Below, in pieces: positions 35,531-48,258 of a stretch of 64,000 nucleotides of DNA. The first letter of the stretch is position 1. The number at the start of each line of letters is the position of its first letter. Both the position numbers and the translations under genes were made by a program. Origin of the DNA: Wolfiporia cocos (taxonomy: Eukaryota > Basidiomycota > Agaricomycetes > Polyporales > Phaeolaceae); contig JACCLO010000003.1 of the NCBI GenBank assembly GCA_029448655.1, positions 992,001-1,056,000 of the forward strand, given 5' to 3'. The notes beneath the pieces were generated by a model. That model was given only the letters and a program-made list of their open reading frames with translations. It was not told where the DNA came from and ran no database searches.

Positions 35531-35887
35531 GTCACTCAGCAGGGACATGTCGGCTGACACACACAGAAAGAACGAGATAAACCTGTGACTTTCCGAAATG
35601 TGTGTGTAGCTAGATAGTGTAGAGGTACACAAGGTAAGCAAAGGTAGAGAGTGAGAGTGAATAAGGATGCAATAGGTGAGGGTTCCAGGGAGAGAAAGGT
35701 TGGCCTCGACGGGGTGATGTCGGGGCTTTTAGTACTGCAGCCTGACAGGTGAACAAACAAGGAGATACATGCCATGATATCAGAGTCGGGGTATTGTGCA
35801 ACCATAACGGGTGAGTAGCATCGACATATGGTGTAATGAGTGATGTGATGGATAGTCGTAAGTGTAGGCTTACAAACATCTCTGTAG

Positions 35888-37540
35888 ATATGATCACAGG
35901 ACTCCCCACATCCAAGGGTCGTGATGCCATCATTGTAATTGTAGATATGAAATCCAAGGACTACATAACTGTAACAACACAACCAAGCTAACAGCTGAAG
36001 GCTGGGCTAATATATCCATAGATAAAGTATATACACAGCACAGACTACCAAAGAAAATATCTAGCAACAGAGGACCACAATTTGTAGCAGAATTCATAAA
36101 GGACATATACCATAGACTAGGCATAGAAGGAAACCCCTCCATGGCATTCACCCACAAACCAATGGGCAGACAGAGCGAATGAACTAGGAATTGGAGATAT
36201 ACCTACGATTATTTATTCACAATAACCATACCAACTGGCTGGACTTACTTCCACTAGCCAGTTTCGCATACAAGTGCCATGTACATAGTAGCACAGGCTA
36301 CAGCCCATTTAATGTACTTAACACATGGCTACCACCCATTTACAGGAGTGGAGGCACCAGAGGTAGAAGGGGGGGTAAAAAGTGCAAAGGACTGGATTGA
36401 ACACATGCACAGCATATCCCAAACCACTTCAAGGAACCTCGAATGAGCCAAACTTCAGATGAAAGAGTGCTATGACCAGAAATGAACTGACCACCATGAA
36501 CACAAACCAGGTGATATGGTCTGGGTCGATGGTCGAGGGTTATCTGTACTTAAGTGTACCAAGCTGACATGCCGCTGTTAACTAAGTAGTTACAGCTTAC
36601 ATAATATGGGTAGCTCCGTATTCACGTCCACTGTACACAACAACATGTACATAACACACTACTCATCGTAGCAACGTCAGTGGCCTGTGGATTATCACAA
36701 GCTAGTTGCACAGCATTACTCATTCCCTGATACCGGGCTATGTCATCATGCTTACTACACTTACTCATCCGCTCCAGCTACACTGACAACATGGACCTAC
36801 ACGTCTACACCTCTTTTACTATTGGCTCGGCCATTACTGGCCAGCATGGGCACTAGTAGAATATGACTTAGTCGTCTGGCGCATTACGGCACACAGACCT
36901 GTTACTTTAGGGCAGCTCCTACGGAGTTGCTTTACGCAGATGTATATAAGGGTTTGCACTGATTCTCTTACAACGGCAGTTGTACCTCTCATACCCTCTG
37001 CTACACTTGCTCCCTCACCTTGACTACAAGACTTAAGTGTCCTGGTGAGTCCCACAGGCATCTGTGTCATATTGCTTAGACCTACCTGCAGACATGCATG
37101 GAATATACCCAGTCTTTAACAAAGTACTACTACTACTGTACATGCCACCAGCCTTCCACAATCAGAACCATAATTGAGAACCCTCAGGCAATGACATCTG
37201 CAGGCCTCTCAGGATCCTTGCATCCAGAGAAGACTGAAGGAAGGTAGAGCTAGAGGTCAAATGGTATGATGGGACAACAACATGGGAATGGAAATGTGGA
37301 ATGACTCCCTGGCAGGACATAGTTACTAAGTTCTTTGAGGAAAGACCTTCAGCCCCCAGCTATCAGTGGAAAAACTATAGCACTGAATGGAATGCTGAGT
37401 GGGAAAGCCTTGAACAATGAAAGGAGTTAATGGACCACTGTGCTAGACCAAATGTAATCATTGTGCATGATGACATAGACATCACAATGCTGGCTCAGGG
37501 AAAGATCAAATTCTACATCTACCCTAAGAAACTCGAGCTA
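35888..37540 (+). pseudogene. old chromovirus relic: integrase, linker and chromodomain-like pieces
   Basis: Pieces read MITGLPTSKGRDAIIVIVD (first catalytic Asp region), SNRGPQFVAEFIKDIYHRLG where Asp is replaced by Asn, then a degraded HPQTDGQSE block. NQE-like EIYLRLFIHNNHTNWLDLLP and HSSTGYSPFN follow. After that come KPGDMVWVDGR, then, past a 505-base insertion, HGIYPVFNKVLL (the HPVFH motif) and a chromodomain-like VKWYDGTTTWEWK. It has many stops and frameshifts. Its integrase is clearly different from that of the 22068 element. Gag, protease and RT are absent. Confidence 0.75.
36565..37069 (-). repeat. LTR-E-type insertion in the old chromovirus relic
   Basis: It runs from TGACATGCC to CTGTGTCA, the ends expected for a reverse LTR-E. 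The relic's coding similarity stops at the left edge and resumes after the right edge. No matching target duplication was found, so the edges are provisional. Confidence 0.45.
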
Positions 37541-37784
37541 TGAAACATTTGGTTCTGTAATCCAGATACAAGGGTGATTCATTACAGGATACATGTTGGG
37601 GAACCAATAGAATCCACCATACCAAACAATGCCAGTTGGATCTACCCAATTAAGTACACCCTGCAACTGGCAAACATGCACCGATGCCAGAAGCACAAAC
37701 ATGACCACCCATGCCACATTGATCAACAATGGCACAAAGTAATTTCTGGGCTTGGGGACGAGCAGCTAGAAGAGGGGGTACTGT

Positions 37785-37975
37785 CACAGGCTGATTTCAT
37801 TGCCTCAGACATATACTAGACAATGCTGACAAGTTCCCTTATCTTATCTTATCTTAGCATCTGTTTTTTATATAATAACCCCAGTCACATGCCAAACCCT
37901 AACCTGACCAGAGGTGTAGCCACAATCCCAGATTACTGATCATGGCTCAATCACAACGTGATCATCTGTTTCATT
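37785..37975 (+). repeat. 3' LTR remnant of the old chromovirus relic
   Basis: Counterpart of 35235-35530 (TGTCACAGGCTGATTTCATT, three CTTAT repeats, CATGCCAAACCCTAACCTGA). Confidence 0.6.
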
Positions 37976-40469
37976 GTTATGATACCATACTCAGAAGCTG
38001 GTGATTCAGAAGCAGAGTATGAGAACACTCAAATATACTCTGAGCTCTTCAACAGCAATGCTATGCTGGAGGAAGACACTAAGATTTAGGCTGTAGATCC
38101 AAATCCTGATGATCCTGAGGGAAGTGAAGCTGCCATGGTTCCCATAATGCTATGGTCTGACTCCACTCATCTTGCCAGCTTTGGGTCAGCATCTTTGTGG
38201 CCAATCTATGCCTACTTTGGGAATCCTTCAAAATATATTTGTGGGTGGCCCTCTGCACATGCAGCCCATCACCTGGCTTATATGCCTTCAGTAAGTGCTT
38301 GATTCTCACATATATTACAACAATATAATATTTCTGCGGTCACATAGCTTCCAGATATCATCCAAGACTTCAATCAAAGGACCTATAAGACGAGTGCCTC
38401 TACAGATACACTTATATTTCTAAAGCACGATATTGTCCACCAAATACTTCTTCTCCTTCTTGATGAGGACTTTATGCATGCATGAGCACTGAAATCTTGT
38501 TCTCTGCGGTGATAATGTCTGGTGGCGACTATTTCCCCGATTTTTCACATATTCTGCCGATTATCCTGAAAGGTACACCTATTACTTTGCTCTCTAATGA
38601 CTAACTAATCTGGACAATACGGGGTCAGATTATCCTGCATCAGATATCTTGCAGAATGCCTGTGTCCTCGGTGCCTTATCAAAAAGAAAGATCTTGCTCA
38701 GGCTGGAACACACTTGGATGCTTGCCACCGTGAAAAGACCCGCATTGATGACAGGCGCACTCAGGAGGTAATCAACCTTGCACACAAGTGGATTTTAGAA
38801 GGGTATGGCTCAAACAGTGCAGCTGTTGGATGCTTACTCAATGATAAATCACTGATACCAACCCGGGTATGTGACTCTACACTCTGATGAGTTGAAATTA
38901 ATATCTCTGTACAGAGTGCATTCTCAAAGCGTCTAGTGCCCTATGGCTTCAACCATTATGCTATGTTTGTGCCTGACCTCATGCATGAATTTGAACTTGG
39001 TGTATGAAAGTTGATATTGACCCATTTACTGCGAATCCTATATGCCCAAGGGGGGATAGCATCCAAAAACTCAATGATCAGCAGCAAGTATATCTATATC
39101 CTATGCTTCCTTCATACCTGTGAGGAACTTATTATTATCATGACTTGCAGGTTCCATAAGATACCATAATTTGGACATAGTACAATACGGTGATTTCACC
39201 AGAATGTCTCCAGAATGAAGAAACTGGCTGCACAAGACTTTGAGGATATTCTACAGGTATAAATATGTTTCTACACTCTCTCCATCTGTCAATGATCCCA
39301 CAGTGCATCATTCCAGCTGTCAGTGGCATCCTGGATCAACCACATAACAACATTGTTCAAGATCTGATATTTGAGCTTACAACATGGCATGCACTGGCAA
39401 AGCTATGGCTGCATTCTGAAGAAACACTTCAAATCCTTGAGCACACTACTAGATCTGTTGGACAGGTTGTTTATCAGTTCCTAGCCACGATGTGCAAGTA
39501 CTATGATACAGAGGAGCTAAAGGAGAAAGCAGCTCGTGGATTGCGCACTACAGCTCTCACAGCTAATGCGATGTCACAAAAGGTGAGGGGTAAATCAAAT
39601 CTGAGGGATGCTGCAAGAAGAAGCTGAATATAGCACACAAATCGTAGGTTGTTACTCACTTAATAGTCTCATATATAATGATTCATGAAGGGTGAATTGG
39701 AACACTGACAGGTCAAGCGGAATTATGCATGGACAAACAAGAATCATCATGCAAAACAGATTGCAAAGCATCATTGGCATGAGGAGATCTTGCACCGGAT
39801 CCGGCATAATGTAGATGCCCACAAGGCGGCTAGGGCTGTGGTTTCTGGAGATGATACAGCAGAGAGTGACAGTGATTCTTCCAACTCAGGGAACTAACCA
39901 GGAAGTGCAGCAACCAAGGAAATATACTGATCATATGTATAGGGAAGCTGTCATGTTACCACAACATGGTAGGATGTGGCATGCAATATTATCACCAACA
40001 GGCAGCAACCATGAACATGAGAAGCTACCATATTCAAACCCAGATCCATGCTTCCATATCTTGCACTCACAGCAAGATTATTTGGATCTCATTGCATGGG
40101 TTTGTACTGATAATAATGAATCAGCATTCAGTGTAAGTTTCGCAACTCTTGATTCAGCAATGCACTCTAAATAATGTGAAATGACTCCTTAGAATTTTAT
40201 CCCACTGCTCAAGGACCATCTACTGGCATGCTTACTGAAGCATCCTTATGGTGGTGATGAGGATGAATTCACAGATCAGGAATGCCAAAATCTCAGGTTT
40301 GATGATGACCGGATCTATCGGCACAAAGTGTTTCACATTAACTACACTACTTATGACATGTGACGAGCACAAGACTCGATTAACCTGAGATCTCACCCTG
40401 ATATCATGCTGCCAGCTTATGATGATAATGATCAAGAAAGCAGTCATGGGAATTTTGGTATGCTTGTGT

Positions 40470-41168
40470 TGACACAGACTAGACTGTGGGACTCACACTA
40501 TAACCTTATAGGCGACTTGAAGATGTTGCAGAAGGTTAGTGAGGAGGCTAGTGGGCGCAAGCAGAGATGGTATGTAACTGTGCGAATGCAGAGAACAAAT
40601 CTAAGGCTCATCCGCAGTGATAGCCCTACTTATATACATGCTTTGTTTGGTTACTGGTAAGGGAGCCAAACATGAAGGTGGTCTGTGCGCAGACATAACT
40701 AATATGGTTAAGTCGTAAACTACAATAGACCATGTGCGCCGGTAATGGCCGCACCAGTAAGATCGTTTGTTTGGACCGTAGGTCCATGTTGTGGAAGTGG
40801 CTGTAGCTACGTTAGTAAGCCATGCATGTGATTCTTATATACCGGCATCGGGATATGAGTAATCGTAAGGGCATTGGCATGTGATAACGAGCGGGCCGCT
40901 TATCCAATCGTACTGACATACCCTGGTATCGGGATATGAGTAAAGCGCGTGACACCGGAGGTTAGTCCGCTGAGTCATTGACGCGTACAAGCGTGTTATG
41001 TACGTGTTGTTATGACAAGTGGACGTATACCGCGTTGTGTACGTGTTGTTTGGTTGCGTGTACGTGTAGACGGGCGCTTAGCAGCGTAAATGTCTACAAG
41101 GTCGTAGAAATACCAGATAAATAGGTAAAAATACGGGAAAAATAGTGGCATGTCCCAAATCTGTGACA
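40470..41168 (+). repeat. solo LTR-E in the Plavaka relic
   Basis: 699 bases from TGACACAGACTAG to AATCTGTGACA, with the 5-bp duplication TGTGT at 40465-40469 and 41169-41173. Excising it rejoins WYACV to IGIFHANVTYM. It contains CGCCGGTAATGGCCGC and a GGGAAAAATAG stretch shared with fragments near 9200 and 45560. Confidence 0.85.
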
Positions 41169-41221
41169 TGTGTGATTGGAATCTTCCATGCTAATGTCAC
41201 CTATATGCCACCATCACAACC

Positions 41222-41928
41222 TGTTACGGGTCAAATACCCGTTCGTATATTCGAGTCGCGAATATAGATCGTTCTTCTGCACGTAGGCACGTCGCCGTAT
41301 GCAAGGCAAATACTCGTTAGATGCCTTCGGGTCCTAAGTGAAGTCCTTAGGAGATCGGTTAATATCCAATGCGCGTTAGAGGATATAATCTGTTCAAGTG
41401 CGAGTCGAATAGAATATAAGACTCGCCTAAGTCCGAGAAGTCAGTGTGCACTTCGAGGACTTAGTCGTTCGGTTGCTCGAATAAAGAATACTGAGCGTAG
41501 TTTCCTACGTTTGAGAACGAGTATAAGACTTCTTGTTTATACAACAAGGTCGAGCTGAAGGGCCTCAACGGTAAGTACATGAGTTTTTATACTACGCTAG
41601 GTTTCAGGGGTCAAGTCTGTCCCAGATGCCACCGATACTATCTACGCTATAGTCCCAAACGTTTGATAAGTATGGAATGATATATCTGAGACGATAGATA
41701 GGAATGATGGCGGTTGAACGCCATCTGTCAACTAATAAACGATGAACATGAAACGGTGGCAGGGTTGGATCTGCCAAAGATGAAACGAGCCCTACAGACT
41801 AGTACAACTGGGGATGTGCCCAGTAAGATCACGAGTAGCCAGGGGATTGGTTGCGCAACAAGTCCCTGTATCGTATTCGCCCGGTGGTGAGTTCTGTCGA
41901 TATTCGAAAAATCAAAATAACCGTAACA
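41222..41928 (-). repeat. solo LTR-A (reverse) in the Plavaka relic
   Basis: 707 bases in reverse orientation with the perfect duplication CAACC at 41217-41221 and 41929-41933. It is CpG-rich and therefore young. Confidence 0.93.
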
Positions 41929-42639
41929 CAACCCCTATCTCAAAGCACTTGTTCTTCCTCTGGGTTTGCTGGTTTGGCCGTGATCCGGAGTTCAATGGTG
42001 GATTTCAAGCATGACGTCTTCATCGTGTTGGCCTCATTCCTGACAACTCTGATGAAAGGCTATTTGGTTTCATAGACCCAGCAAATGTCTTGCGTGGTGC
42101 ACACCTCATTGCTACATTCTCTGAGAAGACATGGTACTTCCTTGGGCCCTCAATGGCAGCATGGCAGCCTTCAGAGAAGGACAAGGACTATGTTAACTAT
42201 GATGTTAACATGTAAGTAACTCATCAATTCATCTCTATAATGCAAGCTAATGTATTCCAAGGTTTGTTGACTGTGATATATTCATGCACTACCTTGGTGG
42301 TGGCATCAGACATATGGGAACATATAACTCACAATAAGCCTGGGAAGATGTGGAAGAAACTACCAAGAGTGCTGTGCTTGATGAGCACAAGGATTAAGAT
42401 GAACAGAGCTCACAGAACTCAAATATAGGTGGGTGTTATGGTCATGATATTTTTTTCAGACACTTGCAGAGCTCACAATTGGGTGAATACAATACAGGGA
42501 CTTGTTGTGCAACCAATACCCCTGGGATTCATGGTCTCATCAGGCTCAACCCTGATTGTACTAGCTCTATATCACCGTTTCAGGTCTGACAGATTCAACT
42601 CTAGTATTGTTTCATATCTATCATATGATTGACTGATGG

Positions 42640-43895
42640 TGTTACAGTCTGCACAGGTACACTCGATTATTTTCTCTGATGCCTCACTGTATGGAGGGAC
42701 TTAGCATTCAACCACTTCACCATGCACTTTATTCTAGGGGTCCCCATGCAACTGGAGACCTTCGTTTCATGTACAACAGCCCTATGCCCATAGTTCCCCA
42801 TTGTATCAGGTTCTAGATGATATTCTGTGTCTAACCACAGAGCTTCTACGTTTCAACTCTTGTTGCATTCAACCACAACACTTTGTATTTGTCTACTTAG
42901 CATGCTAGCCTTATGGACTTAATGGTAGCAGTACCACGGACACTATGACCCCAGTCAAAAAGCCATAGTATATAATCTGATGTAAATACCAGTCAAGTTC
43001 CTCAGCTCAACCTTGTTGAATTACAAGGATCTTATACTCATTCTCAAAGCTTAAGCAATTAAGCCTCAACTTGTATATCAACACCCTGACTCTGTGGAGT
43101 CCAACAAGTAGTGTGCTACTTGACTCACTGAGTAACTCACCTTAGTTATTTCAGCTGAATGGATATTCTGTTACGGTTATTTCGATTTTTCGAATGCTGG
43201 CAGAACTCACCACTGGGCGAATACGATACAGGGACTTGTTGTGCAACCAACCCCCTGGCTACTCATGACTCTACTGGGTGCATCCCCAGTTGTACTAGCA
43301 TATAGGGCGTGTTTCACTTTTAGCAGATCCAACTCTGCCACCGTTTCATCTCTATCATCTATTAGCTGACAGATGGTGTTCAACCACCATCACCATTCCT
43401 ATCTATCATTTCGGATATATCACTACATACCTATCAAACGTTTGGTACTATGGCGTAGATAGTATCGGTGACATCTGGGACAGACTTGACCCCGAAAACC
43501 TAACATAGTATATAACCTCATGTATTTACTGTTGAGGCTCTCCAGCTCGACCTTGTTGTACAAACAAGAAGTCTTATACTCGTTCTCAAATGTAGGAAAC
43601 TACACTCAGTATTTCTCACTCAAGCAACCGAACGACTAAGTCCTCGAAGTGCACACTGACTTCTCGGACTTAGGCAAGTCTTATATTATATCAGACTTGC
43701 AACTTGAACAGATTATATCCTCTAACACGTATTGGATATCAACCGATCTCCTAGGAATTCCACCTAGGACTTGAAGGCATCTAACGAGTATTTGCCTCGC
43801 ATACGGTGACGTGCCTACATGTGGAAGAACGATTTATATTCGCGACTCGAATATATGAACGGGTATTCGACCCGTAACATATTCAGTCCATAACA
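42640..43895 (+). repeat. solo LTR-B, middle layer of the triple nest
   Basis: It starts TGTTACAGTCTGCACAGG and ends AGTCCATAACA, with duplication GATGG at 42635-42639 and 43896-43900. Without the inner LTR it is about 540 bases, as are the copies at 59179 and 61491. Confidence 0.85.
43169..43879 (+). repeat. solo LTR-A, innermost layer of the triple nest
   Basis: 711 bases with duplication TATTC at 43164-43168 and 43880-43884. It interrupts LTR-B ten bases before that LTR's end. Confidence 0.93.
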
Positions 43896-44270
43896 GATGG
43901 TATTCAACTGCCATACCCCTATCATCATAATCTATCATTACAGGTACATCACTGCATATTCATCATACATTTAAGACTATGTCATACATAGTAGCAGTGA
44001 CATCTGGGAGGCATAGGGCCCTAAATACTCGGTATAGTATATAAGCTCATGTAACTATGGTTGAGGCTCTTTAGCTTGACCTTGTTGTAATACCAAGAGT
44101 CTTATACTCATTCTGAAATGAAGGAAACTTTGCTCAGTATTTCTGTGAGCTCAAGAAGACTAAGTGCTCAAAGTGCACACTTGACTTCTCAGACTTTAGT
44201 GAGTCTACTATTCAACTTGCACACCAAACTGATATATCCTCTAATGTGCATTGGATATTACTTGAGTCCT

Positions 44271-45607
44271 TAAACTCAATACCAGCTGTATCCTCTACTT
44301 ACTTGGTTGTGCTTGAAGTGCAGAGCAGATGACAAGATGTTAAGCAGGATATGATGAGTGGTTAACTTGTAGTATGAATGCAATGAATAGAACTGAGGCA
44401 ATAGTGCTCAGCAAGTCCGGTATATATACATGAAGTATAAGACCCCTAACAGTCTTATTAGGTAATACTCATGTCTGTATTCGTATGTACAAGTCCCCAG
44501 AGACCTAAGTACTGAGTAATACACGTTAAATGGATATACTGATCAATACCGGGATATAGACAGGTGGCATAGGCCACGCCAATAGCATATAGTGCTCATT
44601 GTCATTGGTAAGCAAGGGTGTGAGCAGCGCCCGGTCCGCTGATGTGGAAGTGCTGACAACTTTCAGACGAGTAGTCCAATTGGCTAGTACTAGACATGTG
44701 ACTCTATGGCAACTTCTGTGGATAAGATAACCACATTGTTACGGTAATTTTAATTTTTCGAATATCGACAGAACTCACCACTGGGCGAATACGATACAGG
44801 GACTTGTTGCGCAACCAACCCCCTGGCTACTCGTGACTCTACTGGGTGTATCCCCAGTTGTATTAGCATGTAGGGCGTGTTTCACTTTTGACAGATCCAA
44901 CTCTGTCCCCGTTTCATGGTTATCATTCGTTAGCTGACAGATGGCGTTCAACCGCCATCATCATTTCTATCTATCGTTTCAGACATATCACTACATACTT
45001 ATCAAATGTTTGGTACTATAGCGTAGATAGTAGCGGTGACATCTGGGACGAACTTGACCCCTGAAACTTAGCGTAGTATAAAAGCTCATGTACTTATTGT
45101 CGAAGCTCTTCAGCTCGACCTTGTTGTATAAACAAGAAGTCTTATACTCGTTCTCAAACGTAGGAAACTACGCTCAGTATTTCTCACTCGAGCAATCGAA
45201 CGACCAAGTCCTCGAAGTGCACACTGACTTCTCGGACTTAGGCGAGTCCTATATTCTATTCGACTCGCACTTGAACAGATTATATCCTCTAACGCGTATT
45301 GGATATTAACCGATCTCCTAAGGACTTCACTTAGGACCCGAAGGCATCTAACGAGTATTTGCCTTGCATACGGCGACGTGCCTACGTGCAGAAGAACGAT
45401 CTATATTCGCGACTCGAATATACAAACGGGTATTCGACCCGTAACACACATGTGAGGTTTGATAACGTGGCCATCATTTAGCTTGTATGTAATGCTAATG
45501 TTACAAACTAGATAAGCTACTTATTGGTATGAAAAGTCGAGATTAATAGGTAGAAATACCGGCAAAATGGTAGAAAATAGTAAGAAAATTAGAGAATTCT
45601 TGTGACA
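44271..45607 (+). repeat. decayed LTR-E-like sequence around a solo LTR-A
   Basis: The flanks of the inner LTR share GGTAGAAATACCGG and TTCTTGTGACA with the LTR-E 3' end and a GTGAGCAGCGCCCGGTCCGC stretch reminiscent of its middle. Left boundary and duplication are unclear. Confidence 0.45.
44737..45446 (+). repeat. solo LTR-A
   Basis: 710 bases with the perfect duplication CACAT at 44732-44736 and 45447-45451. Confidence 0.95.
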
Positions 45608-45614
45608 CATGAAT

Positions 45615-47497
45615 TGTTATGGATCAAATATCTGTTCAGCTAAGATAATGATAACTGAGCATGTTACTTAGCAGGTCAAGTAGTGCACTACTTGTATTCT
45701 CTGGGGCTGGTACTGGAGAGTCATGTCACAGAATTCCCTGTGGAGGGGTTCTACGACGTCCCTTAGAATGTATTGCAAAGGCACCCCTAGGCATGGGGCT
45801 AACTCCTTACTTACATCCTTTCCTCCACGTCGCACTCAGTATCTCTTACTAGACCACCTGACCCACTAGATAAGTGCTGTAGGGTAGCGCGCGCCTCAGA
45901 TACCTCATGTTACGGTCACACCAATTACATGTTACGTTACGATAGCTACTTGTCATGTGCCCTCTTAGTTACAGTGCACGGGCCGTCACTTTAGGGCTAG
46001 ACGTTTAGGTATCTACAGCATGTATAAGTACGACGGGATGAGGACTTACATCCTCATTCCTAAGATTCTCGACATTGGGGCTTGCCCCCCTTTCTTCTCA
46101 GTTTGTGCGATGCTGGCATGGATGGCACTGACACACACTCTCTCTCACATGCTTGTCTGGTTATGTCGACCTAGGGGTAGTCTCTTGTAGACTTATGCCC
46201 GACGTTCACCGCTGCTGGATGCGCATGTGCACTATGGGCGTTATGTGCCCCCCGTTGTGGAGGTGAAAGACGCCGTACAGTTAATTATTCACTTTTATGG
46301 TATATTTTCCGTTTTACTTGTACTATACTGTCATACTCCCACCAACTCTACCAGCGCGCGAGCTATGTCCCGCGGATATGTTTAACTAACACGACGTAGA
46401 GCTGTTGATGATCTAGACCGACGTTCCCGCGCTCAAGGGCGGCGAGATGCGTACGTAAATAGGGCGCGGTCTATGATCAGCCAATCACGTTCGAGCCATT
46501 GCGCGTTGTGTTTGACATGTCTTAGGGTATAGCAGACGTGTCTGTGCCGATGACGCGGCTCCCAGCTCGTTTATACTATTATGGCAAATCCTTTACTTAA
46601 TTAGGTACTTTCTCCACTCCCTTTCATCATAGTTTCTGTCCTGTCGCTTTTCAGTCGGCTCTCGAATTCTGGCACCATGTAACATATAAACTGGGCCTTC
46701 GACACACTGTAAACAAATCTCTCTTCCCACGCTTTTCGTACTAGCTTACCTCTGAGTTCTGGCGAGGCAACGCCATCCCCTCAAGAGAAGCAAGACGTTT
46801 AGCGCGAGTAGAAGGTCACTCGTAAGCACGATTAGTCGTTTAGTTTATTAGTTTTACTTCGTCTATCTACGTATATTCGTTACGCTACCGTTTGCGGCCA
46901 TCGTATTCTGTGCTGGGTTTGTTCGCATTCCCGCACACACCCTCTCCGGTCTCTCGCGCATATAGTCGGCGACCTGCTATTCGCTGCATTCTCCGCACTG
47001 CCCTTCCACACCGTCCTTGTAGGCCGGTCCCACAGACAGGTTAGTCTGTGTCAAGTCAGAGCCTTGATATACAAGTTGGAGCTTAGTTTCCTAAGTTTGA
47101 GAATGAGTGTAGGATCCTTGTATTTATAACAAGGTTGAGCTAAGGAACTTGGCCAGTATATACATCGGATTATATACTGCTACTTATCGACCAAAGTCAC
47201 AGTGTCCTTGGTACTGCTACTACTGCATCCATACTAGTACACTATATTGACAGATGAGAATGTTGCAGTTGAGCACAACAGAGGCTGAAACACGAGAATC
47301 CCTGTGGTTAGACACAGAACACAGGCTAGAATGTGATACAACTGGAACATATGGGCATAGGGTGTTGGGCATAAACATGGGTCCCTGGTTGAATGGGGGT
47401 TCCTAGAATAAAGCATGCAGTGAGGCAGTTGAATGCTAAGTCTCATTATACAATGAAGTGTCAGAGAAAATCAGCAGTCTGTGCATAGACCGTAACA
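45615..47497 (-). repeat. decayed LTR-B (reverse) split by a 1.35-kb insertion
   Basis: The left piece (45615-45694, from TGTTATGGATCAAATATC) and right piece (47043-47497, to GACCGTAACA) match the reverse LTR-B at 61491-62032 in order. The sequence between them resembles the 19100-20950 region (GGCGAGGCAACGCCATCCCC) and is probably another LTR. No target duplications were identified. Confidence 0.55.
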
Positions 47498-48258
47498 CAA
47501 ATGTCAAGTCAAGGCAACTTGGTGCAGCTGATCGCGACTTGAATATAATGAGCGGATATACAACCCATAACAGTGGGATATTGTCCTATATTAGCATTGG
47601 ATTGATAAGATACTGCTTTATCAGGCCATGGAGAAGAAGACAATGAAGATGAAGAGGAATGCGCAGAAGAGAGGTATTATAGGCCTACAGCAACAGAGTC
47701 AGGCAGTAAAGATGGGAGTGACAATGAGAGTGAGACTGATGATGATGTTGAAGAACCTGAGGATGAAGAAGTAATTGATGAATATGCACAGCTTGGGCTC
47801 AAAGTCTATAACATTGGTCTATTGAGGTGGTGAGCAGTACTCTGGATAAGTGACTTGACACCTACTGACCCGCACTTTCCACAGAAAAAAACTCATTTAG
47901 TAGATTTGAAACTACTCATTTGCACTGCTCTGATATCCTTTTGAATGTATACAAGTTTATTGGTCTAATGTTGTCGTACCATCACAGCACAATGCAACCC
48001 TCAGTTACAGTGTTATGACAGGCCCTGAAATACATCGATGCCCAAGGATTATGCTGATCTACCGAAATCTGGAATTATCCCGAGCTCGTCTCTTCGTCTG
48101 TAGTATTCCACACATAATCCCCGGACCAAACAGCTGATCTATGTTATTCTAGGTAAATCTACACACACTCATTAGATCTACCCCACCCATGTAAATCTAG
48201 GTAAGTCGGAAAAATGCACCTTTGCTGATGAGTCAGTCACATCTAAGTGAATAACAGA
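47498..48258 (+). other. spacer with a short acidic reading frame
   Basis: At about 47620-47833 the plus strand reads a very acidic peptide (KDGSDNESETDDDVEEPEDE, then EYAQLGLKVYNIGLLRW) after a possible splice acceptor. It could be a last exon or transposon tail; there is no recognised family. Nothing else was seen. Confidence 0.3.

Larger units (their letters stand above)
37976..42427 (+). pseudogene. Plavaka-type (CACTA/CMC) transposase relic
   Basis: Joined exons follow the fungal Plavaka-type transposase from end to end: MVPIMLWSDSTHLASFGSAS, LPDIIQDFNQRTYKTSASTD and VWWRLFPRFFTYSADYPE, then IRYLAECLCPRCLIKKK with its cysteine pair. AFSKRLVPYGFNHYAMFVPD and LMHEFELGVWKLILTHLLRI are the diagnostic core. 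RRMKKLAAQDFEDILQ-like and VKRNYAWTNNHHAKQIAKHH follow, and at the end RIYRHKVFHINYTTYDM, WEFWYACV, IGIFHANVTYM, then FIDPANVLRGAHLI and FVDCDIFMHYLGGGIRHMG. Introns such as 38292-38348 are still recognisable. Stops are mainly TGA and TAG. Two solo LTRs split the 3' part. The terminal CACTA repeats were not found. The family assignment comes from memory of conserved blocks. Confidence 0.75.
42434..44270 (+). repeat. decayed LTR-A subtype, outermost of a triple nest
   Basis: It starts TGTTATGGTCATG and follows LTR-A in order (GAGCTCACAATTGGGTGAAT, then after the insertion ATTCAACTGCCATACCCC, the TATATAAGCTCATG block and GGATATTACTTGAG). CpG of intact LTR-A is TpG or CpA here. Its 3' end is cut by an LTR-E-like sequence. 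Confidence 0.7.
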
